Part shown: one piece after another, positions 43,657 through 55,277 of the stretch
Layout: every line of letters starts with the position of its first letter
How positions within the stretch are numbered: position 1 is the first letter of the stretch
Assembly: GCA_963766195.1 (NCBI GenBank)
Contig: CAVXYY010000005.1
Location: forward strand, 682,001 to 746,000
Origin: JAHEFT01 sp963766195
Lineage (GTDB): Bacteria > Pseudomonadota > Gammaproteobacteria > Xanthomonadales > SZUA-36
Direction of reading: 5' to 3'
Length of the DNA stretch: 64,000 nucleotides
Notes under the pieces: generated by a model
Seen by the model: only the letters and a program-made list of their open reading frames with translations
What the model was told of the DNA's origin: nothing
The model's database searches: none
Program-made: the position numbers and the translations under genes

Positions 43657-45149
43657 TTACTCGAATTCAATCCAGGTGGTTTTCAGTTCCGTGTAATCGT
43701 GAAATGCGTGGATGGACTTGTCGCGTCCGTTACCGCTCTGCTTGAATCCGCCGAACGGCACCGTGATGTCACCGCCGAAATAGTTGTTGATGCCCATGGT
43801 GCCCACGCGCACGGCTTCAGCGACCTTGTGGGCCGTGTTGATGTTGTTGCTCCAGACCGCTCCGGCCAGGCCGTAAATCGAGTCGTTGGCGATCTGGACG
43901 GCCTGCTCGGCCGTCTTGAACGGTATCACCGAGAGCACCGGGCCGAAGATTTCTTCCTGGGCGATCCGCATGGCGTTATCGACCGCGGCGAAAATACTGG
44001 GCTCGTGGTAATGGCCGCCGGTTTCTTCGAGCACCTGGCCGCCACCGAACACCAGTTGCGCGCCTTCATTACGACCGATCTCCACGTACTCAGCCACCGT
44101 CCGGCACTGCGACGAATCGATCATCGGCCCCATCGCGGTGGCCGGATCGAGCGGGTTGCCCGGCATCCATTTTTTCGCGTTGGCAACGACCATTTCCAGG
44201 AATCGGTCCTGGATTTTTTCCTCCACGATCAACCGGGTGCCTGCCGTGCAGGTCTGGCCGCCGTTATAAAAAACCGCCACCGCAGCCATCGCTGCCGCCT
44301 TTTCCAGGTTGGCGTCGGCAAAAACGATGTTCGGACTTTTGCCGCCCAGTTCCAGGAAGGTCCGCTTCAGGTTGGACTGGCCGGAGTACTCCATCAGCTT
44401 TTTGCCGACCGGCGTCGAACCGGTGAAGGTCAGGCCATCGATGTCCATGTGGGTGGCCAGGTGTTTGCCGAGGCTGCTGCCCGGTCCGGGCAGAACCTGC
44501 AGGACACCGTCGGGCAGCCCGGCTTCGGAAGCCAGTCCGGCGATGAAAAGTGCCGACAAAGGGGTGTTGGTGGCGGGTTTCAGGATGACCGAGTTACCGG
44601 TGGCCAGCGAGGGCGCCAGTTTCCAGGCCGTGGTGGAAAGCGGAAAGTTCCACGGCACGATCGCGGCGACGACACCCAGCGGCAGGCGTTGCACCAGGGC
44701 CAGCGTATCGGCCGGGGTTGGCGGTATTTCATCGTACACCTTGTCGATGGCCTCGCCGCTCCAGCGCAGGGTGCGAATGGTGGCGGGTACGTCGACATTG
44801 GTGGTGTCGGAAATGGGCTTGCCCACGTCCAGGGTTTCGATCAGCGCCAGTTCGTCGGCGTGCTTTTCGATCAGTTCGGCCCAGCGAACCAGCACCATTT
44901 TGCGGTCCATCGGCGCCATCCTCGACCAGGCGCCGCTTTCAAAGCAGCGCGTGCACCCCGGACCGCGACTTCGGCGTCTTCAATTCCGCACGAGGCGACC
45001 TCGGTCAGGGCATCGCCATTGGCCGGATTTACCGTGGTCCGGGTTTGCCCGGAAAGGGCATCCACGTAGCGTCCGTTGATGAAAGCGCGGCCTTCGAAAT
45101 TCAGTTGCGTGGCTAGCGTTTGCCAGCCCTTCGTGGTTTTGTCGAGCAT
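43657..45149 (-). CDS. Aldehyde dehydrogenase, PuuC/gamma-aminobutyraldehyde type (single frameshift)
   Basis: About 497 residues from ATG 45149. A missing T near 44943 (TTT for expected TTTT) separates ARAA from FESGAWSRMAPMDRK; after repair the protein is complete. VVAAIVPWNFPL and TFTGSTPVG bind NAD; LELGGKSPNIVF holds the general base and YNGGQTCTAGTR the catalytic cysteine. Closest in style to PuuC and betaine/aminobutyraldehyde dehydrogenases, which act on aldehydes released by PuuB-type oxidases. Such oxidases are encoded at 31-35 kb, so a shared amine pathway is inferred. Confidence 0.9.
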
Positions 45150-45278
45150 CCAGCACCTCTCTGTTGTCGGAGATTCCCTTGCGTTAAGGAATCAAACCGG
45201 TATGATCCGGAGCGCTAAGTATGGCAAGTGTACTGCATCGCAATCAATGCCCTACAACAGATGTTTTGGCAATTCCCA

Positions 45279-47295
45279 ATGTCGACAAACCCGCTCAAAG
45301 AACTCTACGACCAGGCGCTGGAAACGCTGAATTCCGGTGACGCCGGTGAAGCGGAGCTGATGTGCCGCCGGGCGCTTGCCGGTGCATGGCCGGGATCCCA
45401 ACATCCTGTGCCTGATGGGCGAAATCTCTTTGCGCCGGCGGCGGCCCCAGGAAGCCAAAAATCTGTTTGCGGAGGTGCTCGGCCGGCACCCCGGGTTCGC
45501 CCGGGCGCTGGAAGGCATGGGGCTGTCGTTGCTGGCCGACAAGAAGGCGGCTGACGCCAGTGAGTACCTGGTCAAGGCTGTTGCCGCAGCGCCAAAACGG
45601 TCAAAAACGCGCATGGCGCTGGCCCGGGCCCTGGCCGAGTCGGGCCATTACGCCGAGTCGGAAAAAGCCGTCAAGGAAGCTTTTGCGCTGAATCCCGGCC
45701 AGGCGGAGCTGAACAAGGCGGAAATTGCCCTGGCCGGTGGAGAACTCGAGGAGGCGGAGAAATTGCTGCGCGGGATCCTGTCCCGGGATCCCGACAACGT
45801 CAAGGCCCTGCGCATGCTGGGCAGTATCGCGGTCGAGGCCGAGCCGCTTCAAAGCGGCCCGGAAAATGTTCGAGCGGGCGGTGGAATTGAAGCCCGGATT
45901 CATCCCCGGCTGGAATGACCTGGCCAGCCTGTACATGAAGCAGGACCGCTACGACAAGGCCCTGGAGGCCGTGCAGCGCGCCCTGGATCTCGACCCGAAG
46001 CTGGCCCAGTCGTGGATCACCAGGGGAAATATCCTGACCCGGGCCCAACGCCATGAAGAGTCACTGGATGCTTATCGCCAGGCGCTGAAACTCAACCCGC
46101 TCAGCGCCGGGGCTTTGTCCCAGGTTGGCCACGTGCTCAAGACCATCGGCCGGCAGGAAGAATCGATCGAGGCTTTCCGCAAATGCATCAGGGCCCATCC
46201 GGGTTTCGGCGAGGCTTACTGGAGCCTGGCCAATCTCAAGACCTTCGAATTCAGCGAAGACGAGGTCAAGGTCATGCAACGCATGGTCGAAGACGAGAGC
46301 CTGGGTGACGAGCCCAGGGTGAATTTCTTCCTGTCGCTCGGCAAGCACTATGAAAACGAGAAGGACTATGACCGGGCGTTCGAACATTACCGTCGCGGCA
46401 ACGACCTGCGGCGCGAGCACGAAATTTACGATCCGGTGCAGACGCAGGTCGTGCACGACCGGATCATCGAAGTATTCAACCAGGAATTTCTGCAGGACAG
46501 CGGAGGGTTGGGGTGATCCGGATCCTGTCCCCGATCCTGGTTGTCGGTTTGCCCCGGTCCGGTTCAACCCTGATCGAACAGATCCTGGCCAGCCACAGCA
46601 TGGTCGAGGGCACGATGGAACTGCCCGACCTGTCGCGCGTGATTTCCGGGCTGAACAGACACAGCCCGCGCGGGGTGGAATACCCGGAGGCGGTCAGAAA
46701 CCTTGACGAGGCTGCCGCCAGGTCACTGGGGCAGAGCTACATTGAATCGACCAGGCGTTACCGCACCGGCAAGGCCTATTTCATCGACAAGATGCCGAAT
46801 AATTTTTCCAGCATCGGCTTTCTGCACCTGATACTGCCGAACGCGAAGGTGATCGACGCCCGCCGTCATCCGCTGGACAGCTGCCTGGGAAGTTACAAGC
46901 AACTGTTCTTCAAGGGCCAGTCTTTCACCTACGACCAATTCGAACTCGGTCATTACTACCTGGAGTACCGGCGCATCATGGATCACTGGCGCGAGGTGCT
47001 GCCCGGCAAGGTGCTGGACCTGCACTACGAGCAGATGGTGACGGACCAGGAAAACCAGACGCGCCGCTTGCTGGAACACTGCGGCCTGCCCTGGGAAGAC
47101 CAGTGCCTGAGGTTTTACGAGACCGACCGGGCGATCAATACCGCCAGTTCAGAGCAGGTTCGCCAGCCGATCTACACCAAGGCGGTCAATTTCTGGCGCA
47201 ACTACGAGGCGCACCTGGGTGAGTTGATCGAAACGCTGGAGCCGTTGCTGAAACAACTGCCTCCGGAAGACCAGCCCGAATCCCTGAAAACGTAG
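45279..47295 (+). CDS. TPR-repeat sulfotransferase fusion (four frameshifts)
   Basis: Reconstructed from ATG 45279 to 47295, about 670 residues. The first two thirds are tetratricopeptide repeats (for example AYRQALKLNPLSAGALSQVG). The last 260 residues are a PAPS-dependent sulfotransferase domain with VVGLPRSGSTLIEQILASH (5'-phosphosulfate loop) and DARRHPLDSCLGSYKQLFF. Shifts lie near 45373, 45842, 46508 and 46532, the last two in T and C runs. Proteins of this layout are common in marine proteobacteria and often stand beside TonB receptors and 2OG-type hydroxylases, as here; the acceptor is unknown. Confidence 0.85.
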
Positions 47296-47524
47296 GAGCG
47301 GCCCATGGCCGCGATAAGACTCCGAACCCGGTGAGGAACCGGGTACCTGCTGCCGGCACACGCTCAAGATGTCCCTATCCGCTCCTCGGCTGTTCCCGAC
47401 AGCCGACGGTCCCGTCAACAGGCACCCGGCCCCTCACCTGACTCTGGTACCCATGGCCGCCAGGTAACTTATTCCAAAGGAGGGGGTGGCACGAAGATAA
47501 ATCGCGGCCGTGGGCCGCTCCTAC
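47292..47524. repeat. REP-like inverted pair E enclosing a structured 185-bp insert
   Basis: Outer units 47292-47315 (GTAGGAGCGGCCCATGGCCG then CGAT) and 47501-47524 are inverted copies. Between them lies a second inverted repeat, 47330-47349 against 47419-47438 (GGTGAGGAACCGGGTACCTG and its imperfect complement). Inside that is a hairpin TCGGCTGT-TCCCG-ACAGCCGA at 47386-47406. The other REP pairs of the window have only 16-26 bases between units. The right unit supplies the stop codon of the hydroxylase gene. Confidence 0.8.
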
Positions 47525-48070
47525 AGTTCCTTTGGTGGCAGGTAGTCGAAAATGAAGGTGATGCGGTCTTCGGAGCCGCTGTTCATCACGCTGTGGTTTT
47601 GCTGGTTGTTGATCTCGTAGCGCATGGCCGGGCTTGAAGCGGTGCGGCCGGCCGTTGATCATGAAACGCACACCGGCGTTGGTTGTGATCGGGATGTGGA
47701 TGCGGTGGCTGTGCACGAACGACTGGTGGGTGTCGCGGTGGGGAGCGATGATGCCGCCCGGCCTTGAGCTTTGCGGCCATGGCCCGGATGATCGTTCCGC
47801 CGGGCGGGATAGAAATTTTCGATGATGTCGTGCATCAGGGGCACCGCCGTTTCCTTGAGGGCGTTCCCAGGCCGCTTCCCTGGTCACTTCGATTTCCGGC
47901 CAGCCATCGCAAAAGACCATCACCAGTGATTCGGTATGGGTATGAACCGCGTAAGCCTGTTGCCGGTACTGGTTCGCTTTCCAGGCTTCTTCGTCCTGCG
48001 AAAGGACCACCTCGGCCAGCGCCGCTGAGTCGACCGGGCCGAGTTCGCGTAATGAGCCTTTAATATCCAT
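47521..48070 (-). CDS. Aspartyl/asparaginyl beta-hydroxylase-family dioxygenase (four frameshifts)
   Basis: From ATG 48070 to TAG 47521, about 183 residues. Indels near 47860, 47805, 47759 and 47621 must be repaired; most are in C or G runs. The repaired product reads VVLSQDEEAWKANQYRQQAY, LKETAVPLMHDIIENFYPPG, AKLKAGGIIAPHRDTHQSFV, RIHIPITTNAGVRFMING and PGHAYEINNQQNHSVMNSG. HRD and the later histidine form the iron site of PF05118 enzymes, which hydroxylate Asp or Asn in peptides using 2-oxoglutarate. The stop codon lies in a REP-like unit. It sits between the TPR-sulfotransferase and the TonB receptor. Confidence 0.8.
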
Positions 48071-48184
48071 CGTGTTTGTAATTTCCGTTGCTGCGTTTTA
48101 TGATCGCTCAAATCAAAAAAAATTTACACATTTATAACAAAGACTTTTTAGTCCTGCTTCTTGAACACAATTGAGGGTACATCC

Positions 48185-50658
48185 ATGTCGAAAGAGCGCA
48201 AGCTGATTGAAGACCTTCCCGTAATTCGACCCCACCCGCTTTCCTTTGCCATTACCGCCCTGATTGCCGCCCCGGCAGGCACTGCCATGGCCCAGGACGA
48301 CGGCGTGGACAAGGGCGATATCCTGCTCGAGGAAGTGACGGTCACTGCGCGCAAGCGCTCCGAGGATCTGCAGCTGGTGCCTGAAAGCATCCAGGCCATT
48401 TCATCCCAGACCATCGAACAGGCCGGTCTGCGAAGCATGGAGGATTATGTCCGCTTTATCCCCAGCCTGAACATCGTCGAGTCCAACCCGGGCACCGCGA
48501 TGGTGGTGTTCCGCGGTGTGGCGGATTCCCAGAGCACCTTCATCGCCGAGCCCTCTGCGGCGGTCTATCTCGACGAACAGTCGATGGTGCTCAATGCCCA
48601 GCCCAATCCGCGCATGGTGGATATCGAACGGGTCGAGGCGCTGAGCGGTCCCCAGGGCACTCTGTACGGCGCCAGTTCGCAGTCGGGTGTGCTGCGTATC
48701 GTGACCAAGAAACCGGATCCGACGGCGTTCGACGCCTACATAGATCTCGACCTGAGCTCCACCAAGAGTGGCGACATGAGTTACGACGCCAGCGGCATGA
48801 TCAACATTCCGCTGAGTGAGTCATTCGCATTGCGACTGGTTGGCTTCAACGCCAAGGACGGCGGTTTCATCGACAACGTGACGGGAACCACGCCCCGCTT
48901 TGGGCTTTATACCAACGCCGGGGCCGAGGAGAAAAACTTCAACGACGTCAAGTATTCCGGTGGCAGAATCCAGGCCGCCTGGCTGGTCAATGACAGTTGG
49001 AGTGTGCTGGGCACCGTCAATTACCAGAAAACCGACGCCAACGGCCGCCCCGAACATGACCCGGCCTATGCGGGTGACCTGAAAGTCGTCCGTTTCAACC
49101 CGCAGTACGAATACGACCGGCAGGACTGGACCCAGTACGCGCTGACCATCGAGGGCGACCTCGGATTCGCTGACTTCGTGTCGGCAACCTCCTACTTCAC
49201 GCGTGACTGGACCTACACCCAGGACACTTCGGTGGGGTATGCGTCGTACTTTGGCACATTCTGTTACGTCGCCATACTGGGTTGCTTATTCGCGCTACTG
49301 CTTCCAGCCGGCTTCAACCGCATACAATGCCTACCAGGGTGTGTATTACAACGACCCCATCGGCCACCTGCAAAACGTGCAGAAAAACACCAAGTTCTCG
49401 CAGGAATTCCGGATGTTCCACCAGGGCGAGACGATCGACTGGGTGGCCGGTTTCTTCTACGAGGATTCCAAGGAAGACTGGGAGTTCACGACCTTCGCGG
49501 ACGGTTTTGACGATTCCCGTTCGATGGCCAACTACCTGGCCGGCAACCTGGTTGACCGCGGCAACCCGATCCCCAGCGTGCTGCCGGGCGGTGCCTGGTG
49601 GTTGTCCGCCGACAGCACCCAGTGGAAGCAGTGGGCTGTTTTCGGTGAAGTGACCTGGCACATCACCGACCGGTGGGATGCAACGATCGGCGCCCGCTAT
49701 TTTGACCGGAAGATGGATAAAACCTACTGGCTTGAATTGCCCCGGTACAACCCGACCAGCGAAGGGCCCTTCCTACCCGACCAGTTCAGAAAACGACTGG
49801 GTGCCCAAGGCCAGCCTGGCATTCAACTGGACGGACAACAGTAATGGTCTATGCGTTGTATTCGGAAGGTTTCCGGCCCGGTGGCACCAACCGCGGACGC
49901 GGCGAGCCTTTCTTTCCCCAGCAGTATGATTCGGACAAGCTGGATAACTTTGAAATTGGCACCAAGACCACCTTCGCCGACGGCAGGGTGCGTTTCAACG
50001 CGACCCTGTTTGACATGAAGTGGAAGGACTACCAGCTCGAGGTGGTCGATCCCAGCAATATCCCCTGCGGTGAAGACAACGCCAAGCCGGAGCCGAACTG
50101 CAGCCAGCCCTGGCAGAAAATTGTCGCGAACACGGGTAACGCTTCTTCCAAGGGCATCGAAGTCCAGATTGGACTGGGCTGCAACCGCAGGGTCTGACCG
50201 TTGGCGCTAACGCCACCTGGCTGGACGCCAAGATGGACCAGGACGTGGAAATCAGCGTGCTGGTGCCGAAAGGTTCACGGCTGCCCCTGTCGCCCAAGTT
50301 CAAGGGCTCGGCGTACGCCCAGTACGACTGGGACGTGGGCTTGTTTGGCGGCAGCAGCGCCTGGCTGCGTCTGCAATGGAGCTACACGGGTGACATGTAC
50401 AACCAGGTCGAGCCGCTTACCCTGGACGACGGACCGGCGCCCCAGATCCTGCAGCCGTCCTATAATATCGGCGACCTCCGGTTCGGTCTGGACCACGACC
50501 AGTGGAACCTGCAGCTTTACATCAACAACATTACCGACGAACGTGCGGTGCTGTTCGCCAACCCGTACGAGTTCGATTATTACTTCGACCGTTCCCGCGT
50601 GACGGTAAACCGCCCGCGTGAATTCGGTATCCGCTGGATCCAGCATTTCGGCGGGTAA
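48185..50658 (+). CDS. TonB-dependent outer-membrane receptor (four or more frameshifts)
   Basis: From ATG 48185 (GAGGG upstream), about 824 residues after repair. A signal sequence ends near GTAMAQDD; the plug domain begins LLEEVTVTARKRSEDLQLVP and includes SGPQGTLYGASSQSG. The barrel follows, with ALYSEGFRPGGTNRG and the last strand EFGIRWIQHFGG. Shifts lie near 49286, 49786, 49842 and in 50165-50192. The ligand cannot be read from the sequence; receptors of this class (IPR000531 with the VTARKR box) import siderophores, B12, glycans or peptides. Terminator at 50677. Confidence 0.87.
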
Positions 50659-50676
50659 ACACCTGCCGAAGGTTTG

Positions 50677-50703
50677 AAAAACGGGGCCATTGGCCCCGTT
50701 TTC
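50677..50703 (+). terminator. Rho-independent terminator after TonB receptor
   Basis: Stem AAAACGGGGCC and GGCCCCGTTTT with a three-base ATT loop, ending in TTTT. It begins 19 bases after the receptor stop. Confidence 0.88.
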
Positions 50704-50731
50704 TATTGCCGTGCCAAAAGCGAGCCTAAGC

Positions 50732-50794
50732 GTAGGAGCGGATTTATCCGCGATCGCTTAATCCAAACAACAATCGCGGATAAATCTGCTCCTG
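50732..50794. repeat. REP-like inverted pair C
   Basis: Units 50732-50754 (GTAGGAGCGGATTTATCC then GCGAT) and 50773-50794 in inverted orientation, 18 bases apart, with one mismatch (TCTGCTCC). It lies between the receptor terminator and trpG. Confidence 0.87.
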
Positions 50795-50871
50795 TGATTA
50801 ATGCAAGGGGCTTTATTCACAATCTGCTTGTTGTACTATCTGTGGACGCGGAAACGAAAGATAAATCAAAT

Positions 50872-51458
50872 ATGATCCTGATGATCGATAATTACGACTC
50901 CTTCACCTACAACCTGGTGCAATACCTGGGTGAGTTGGGGGCGGAAGTCGAAACCGTGCGCAACGACGCGGTAACGGTCGATGAGATCGAGAAGATGAAA
51001 CCGGAAGGAATCGTCATCTCGCCCGGGCCGTGCACACCGAACGAGGCGGGCATCTGCCTGGACGTGGTGCGCAATCTGGGTTCCAGGTTCCCGATACTGG
51101 GGTGTGCCTGGGCCACCAGTGCATCGGCCAGGCTTTCGGCGCCAGGGTGGTCAGGGCCGAGCGGATCATGCACGGCAAGACCTCGATGATCTACCACCGC
51201 AGCCAGGGCGTCTTCAAGAACCTGCCGGTGCCGTTCGAGGCCACGCGCTACCACTCGCTGACCCTGCAGCCGGATTCCATTCCGGAGAGCCTTTCGGTGA
51301 TGGCCTGGTGCGACTACCAGGGCGCGCATGAAATCATGGCGGTCAAACACAATGTCTATGACATCCAGGGCGTGCAATTCCATCCCGAATCGATCCTGAC
51401 CCGGAGTGGTCACGATTTGCTGAGGAATTTTCTGCAATCCATCAGCATGCTGTACTGA
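50872..51458 (+). CDS. trpG: Anthranilate synthase component II, glutamine amidotransferase (single frameshift)
   Basis: About 195 residues from ATG 50872 (an ATG at 50881 is the alternative). MILMIDNYDSFTYNLVQYLGELG is the standard N-terminus. A G is missing from the run at 51099-51102; with it the protein reads PILGVCLGHQCIGQAFG, containing the nucleophile Cys of the class I glutaminase. The catalytic His-Glu pair is in GVQFHPESILT. It supplies ammonia to TrpE (not in the window) and may also serve PabB. First gene of trpGDC, 15 bases before trpD. Confidence 0.95.
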
Positions 51459-51473
51459 CCGGAAACCGGACGG

Positions 51474-52504
<1,031 letters not shown>

Positions 52505-52513
52505 GCAAACCTG

Positions 52514-53323
52514 ATGGCAGAACTTCCCTCAATCCTGAAACGCATCATTGAGACCAAGGTGGAAGAGGTTGCTTTCCGCTCCAGGGAGCGTGACCGGGTG
52601 ACCCTTTCCGCGATAATCGCGGATCAACCGCCGGCGCGCGGTTTCGCTGAGCGGGTTTCCAGGCTGGCTGCAGGCGGAAACGCCGTGATCGCCGAGGTCA
52701 AGAAAGCCTCCCCCAGCGCCGGTATCATTCGCCAGGACTTCAACCCCGCCGACATTGCAGCCAGTTACGAGCAGGCCGGGGCTGCGTGTCTTTCGGTTCT
52801 GACGGACCGGCAGTATTTCCAGGGCTGCGAGGATTACCTGGTGGAGGCCAGGCAGGCCTGTTCGCTTCCGGTGTTGCGCAAGGACTTCCTGGTTCACCCC
52901 TGGCAGATTTACGAGTCACGCGCCATCGGGGCCGACTGCATCCTGTTGATCGCCGCGGTGCTGCAACCGGATCAACTGCAGGAGTTCGATGGGCTGGCCA
53001 TGGATCTTGGGCTCGATGTGCTGGTTGAAGTGCACGATGAACGGGAACTTGAAAACGCGCTGGCCACCCAGGCCACGCTGGTCGGCGTCAACAATCGCGA
53101 CCTGCATACCTTTACGACCGATCTGACGACGTCAGAGCGCCTGCGTCCGCTGGTTCCCGAACAACGAACGATGGTGACTGAAAGCGGAATCCATACAGTG
53201 CAGGACGTCAGCCGGATGAAACGGTCAGGCATCAACGCCTTCCTGGTAGGCGAGGCCTTCATGCGTTCACAGGATCCGGGCGCTGCGCTGAAGGCGCTGT
53301 TTTTCGCGGGGGAAGTGGAATGA
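52514..53323 (+). CDS. trpC: Indole-3-glycerol-phosphate synthase
   Basis: 269 residues, intact. TIM-barrel signature AVIAEVKKASPSAGIIRQDFNP (about 57-78), CLSVLTDRQYFQG, VLRKDFLVHPWQIYESR and GVNNRDLHTF carry the catalytic lysines and glutamate; MVTESGIHT closes the phosphate site. It converts CdRP to indole-glycerol phosphate. Nine bases after trpD; its TGA overlaps the start of the next gene. Confidence 0.97.
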   Translation: MAELPSILKRIIETKVEEVAFRSRERDRVTLSAIIADQPPARGFAERVSRLAAGGNAVIAEVKKASPSAGIIRQDFNPADIAASYEQAGAACLSVLTDRQYFQGCEDYLVEARQACSLPVLRKDFLVHPWQIYESRAIGADCILLIAAVLQPDQLQEFDGLAMDLGLDVLVEVHDERELENALATQATLVGVNNRDLHTFTTDLTTSERLRPLVPEQRTMVTESGIHTVQDVSRMKRSGINAFLVGEAFMRSQDPGAALKALFFAGEVE

Positions 53324-54070
53324 ACAGAGCTAACGCTGCAGAATCATCCTGGTCCTGCTGTGATGCTCGTGATTGTCGCTGGCCGGCAACGCTTCCGCTG
53401 CAGGCTTGCCGACTGAAACCCGCTGGGCCGATCCTTCCAGCGTCCAGTTGAACATCGAGTTTCCGGGTAATGGTTACCACGCCAGCTGGGAGTTATTCCG
53501 GTGCTCATGCGGCGACTTGCTGGTGCGTGCGGAAATGGCCGTGCCCGGAGAAGTGGAATCCGGTGAATTACTGCTGATCGGGGGCAGGGCCGTGCTGACC
53601 CGGGGCTTTGATGTTTACAAGGCGGAAGCAGCTGCATCGCTGGACGCCGCGGCATTGATGATGCAATTGGCGCTGCGCTTACTTGAACGCTCGGCGCCCG
53701 GTGGACCGGCAGACATCAGCGCGCCGGTCAAAGTGGACCTGCTGGATGAGATCAACCACATTTATCTCGATACCGGGTATGCCGAGGGTGCGTTTCCAGG
53801 CGCCCGTGGTCCATAGCCGGCACGATTTCCGCACCAGGCGACACGTCCGGAAATTCGATCTGAGCTTTACTTTTTCAGCCGGGAGCTCCGGACGCCGTCG
53901 AGCAGGCGACGATGAGGCTATACGGTGAGGCCGAATTTGCACCGGGGGATTTCCCGGTGCCGGGATCCAGCACGATCAGGGACTGGGACCTGAACTGGCG
54001 GGACGAGGACGACGCCATCGCAGTGACTGCTGATACGCTGGATGAGCTTCGCGCCCAGCTCAGACGCTAA
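53320..54070 (+). CDS. Conserved secreted protein of unknown function (several frameshifts)
   Basis: ATG 53320 overlaps the trpC stop. Indels near 53341-53385 disturb a signal-like segment (RIILVLL and MLVIVAG can be read in different frames), after which GNASAAGLPTETRWADPSSVQLNIEF runs on. Further shifts near 53792 and 53885 lead to AGAPDAVEQATMRLYGEAEF and the final DTLDELRAQLRR at 54070. About 250 residues once joined. A middle segment ELFRCSCGDLLVRAEMAV is distinctive. Position after trpC suggests a periplasmic protein of a conserved neighbourhood; no function recognised. Confidence 0.65.
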
Positions 54071-54709
54071 ATCCGGTAGGCCAGTGTTTTCATGAGGTTC
54101 GCGGTGAACGCCATCGCCCGGCGGATGGGTGGTGGCAGGTCACGTGCGCCTGCTTCGCGGGCCATTTCCGCGTGCTTTGCCTCGTCCTTCTTCATTTGTT
54201 CGAGAATCGCCTCGCTGCGGGCATCGCCCTCGGGCAGTTTCCCCAGGTGGTCCTCGAGATGGGCTTCAACCTGGGTCTCCGTTTCCCGGACGAAACCCAG
54301 GCTCCAGTCGTCCCCGGCAATACCCGCGATAGCGCCGATGGCGTAGGAGCCTGCGTACCAGAACGGGTTCAGCAGGCTGGGCTGACTGTCCAGTTCTTTC
54401 AGGCGGTCTTCACACCAGGACAGGTGATCGATTTCTTCTTCCGCGGCCAGTTGCATGGCTTCGCGGGTCGCGTCGTCATGCGCGGTGGCGGCCTGGCCGG
54501 CATACAGGGCCTGGGCGCAGATTTCTCCCGGTGTGGTTGATGCGCATCAGCCCGGCAACGTGACGGCGGTCTTTATCGTCGAGTTCCACCGGCGCAATGT
54601 CTCCGGCAGGATTTTGCCGGAACGGGGCGGGCGCTTCACCGGTGGTGATTCGCAGCGCTTCATCAATGGAGGAGATCAGCCGGTCGATTTTCGAATAGTT
54701 CCTGTCCAT
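54067..54709 (-). CDS. coq7: Demethoxyubiquinone hydroxylase (single frameshift)
   Basis: About 214 residues from ATG 54709. An extra base near 54528 breaks GLMRINHTGE-ICAQALYAGQAA; once repaired, the ferritin-like di-iron ligands are visible as the E of NHTGE, the EEEIDH pair and later E residues in RETETQVEAHLEDHL and MKKDEAKH. The enzyme carries out the last hydroxylation in ubiquinone synthesis, so the organism makes ubiquinone under oxygen. Convergent with the trpC-linked gene by four bases. Confidence 0.93.
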
Positions 54710-54716
54710 TTCTGCA

Positions 54717-54750
54717 GGGTACTATTTTCCGGAATCAGAAAATAGTACCC
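54717..54750. repeat. Inverted repeat upstream of the ferredoxin start
   Basis: Perfect 13-nt arms GGGTACTATTTTC (54717-54729) and GAAAATAGTACCC (54738-54750) around an 8-base loop, followed by TGACCCCGTTTT. It resembles half of the GGGGTCAG element at 27143. It occupies the place of a ribosome binding site for the ferredoxin gene and divides it from coq7. Confidence 0.75.
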
Positions 54751-54760
54751 TGACCCCGTT

Positions 54761-55075
54761 TTGAGTTATTACAAGCGACATGTTTTTTTCTGCGTCAACG
54801 ACCGCGGTCCGGATTCGGACCGGCCGTGCTGCAATCATTGCGGTTCGGCGGAAATCCGGGAATACGCCAAGAACCGGATCAAGGAACTCAACCTGGCCGG
54901 CGCAGGCAAGGTGCGGGTCAACCAGGCCGGCTGCCTCGACCGGTGTGAAGAAGGTCCCGTCTGCGTTATCTACCCGGAAGGCACCTGGTACACCTACGTG
55001 GACGAGTCGGATATCGACGAAATCATCGAATCCGACCTGATGGACGGCGTTCCCGTGGAGCGTCTGAAAATCTGA
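54761..55075 (+). CDS. (2Fe-2S) ferredoxin, thioredoxin-like fold
   Basis: 104 residues. The family begins MSYYKxHVFFC, and here that start is encoded by TTG at 54761 with no recognisable ribosome site, because an inverted repeat lies just upstream. Cysteines in HVFFCVNDR, RPCCNHCGSAE and NQAGCLDRCEEGP provide the cluster ligands of the thioredoxin-like ferredoxins. It is an electron carrier of unknown partner; the reductase-less Rieske oxygenase at 9.4 kb is a speculative client. REP pair D follows directly. Confidence 0.88.
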   Translation: MSYYKRHVFFCVNDRGPDSDRPCCNHCGSAEIREYAKNRIKELNLAGAGKVRVNQAGCLDRCEEGPVCVIYPEGTWYTYVDESDIDEIIESDLMDGVPVERLKI

Positions 55076-55078
55076 GCC

Positions 55079-55145
55079 GTAGGAGCGAATTTATTCGCGA
55101 TTGTTTGATTTTTAAAAACCAAATCGCGAATGAATTCGCTCCTAC
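55079..55145. repeat. REP-like inverted pair D
   Basis: Units 55079-55101 (GTAGGAGCGAATTTATTC then GCGAT) and 55123-55145 inverted, 21 bases apart. It begins four bases after the ferredoxin stop codon. Confidence 0.88.
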
Positions 55146-55194
55146 GGGGTAACGACATACCGATTCCCCAAATCACCTTCGTTCAGCGCAAAGG

Positions 55195-55223
55195 TTGATT
55201 CCGGTCAAAGAAGCCAGTAAAAT
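55195..55223 (+). promoter_or_regulatory. Sigma-70 promoter of rplM-rpsI
   Basis: -35 TTGATT at 55195-55200, 17-base spacer, -10 TAAAAT at 55218-55223. The transcript would start near 55230, leaving about 48 bases of leader. CCCGC at 55225-55229 can pair with GCGGG at 55254-55258 just before the ATG at 55278, a possible site for L13 autoregulation (inference). Confidence 0.65.
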
Positions 55224-55277
55224 TCCCGCTCTTCACCTGCGGACTTTTGGGACGCGGGTTTTTGCTGAGAGAATGAT

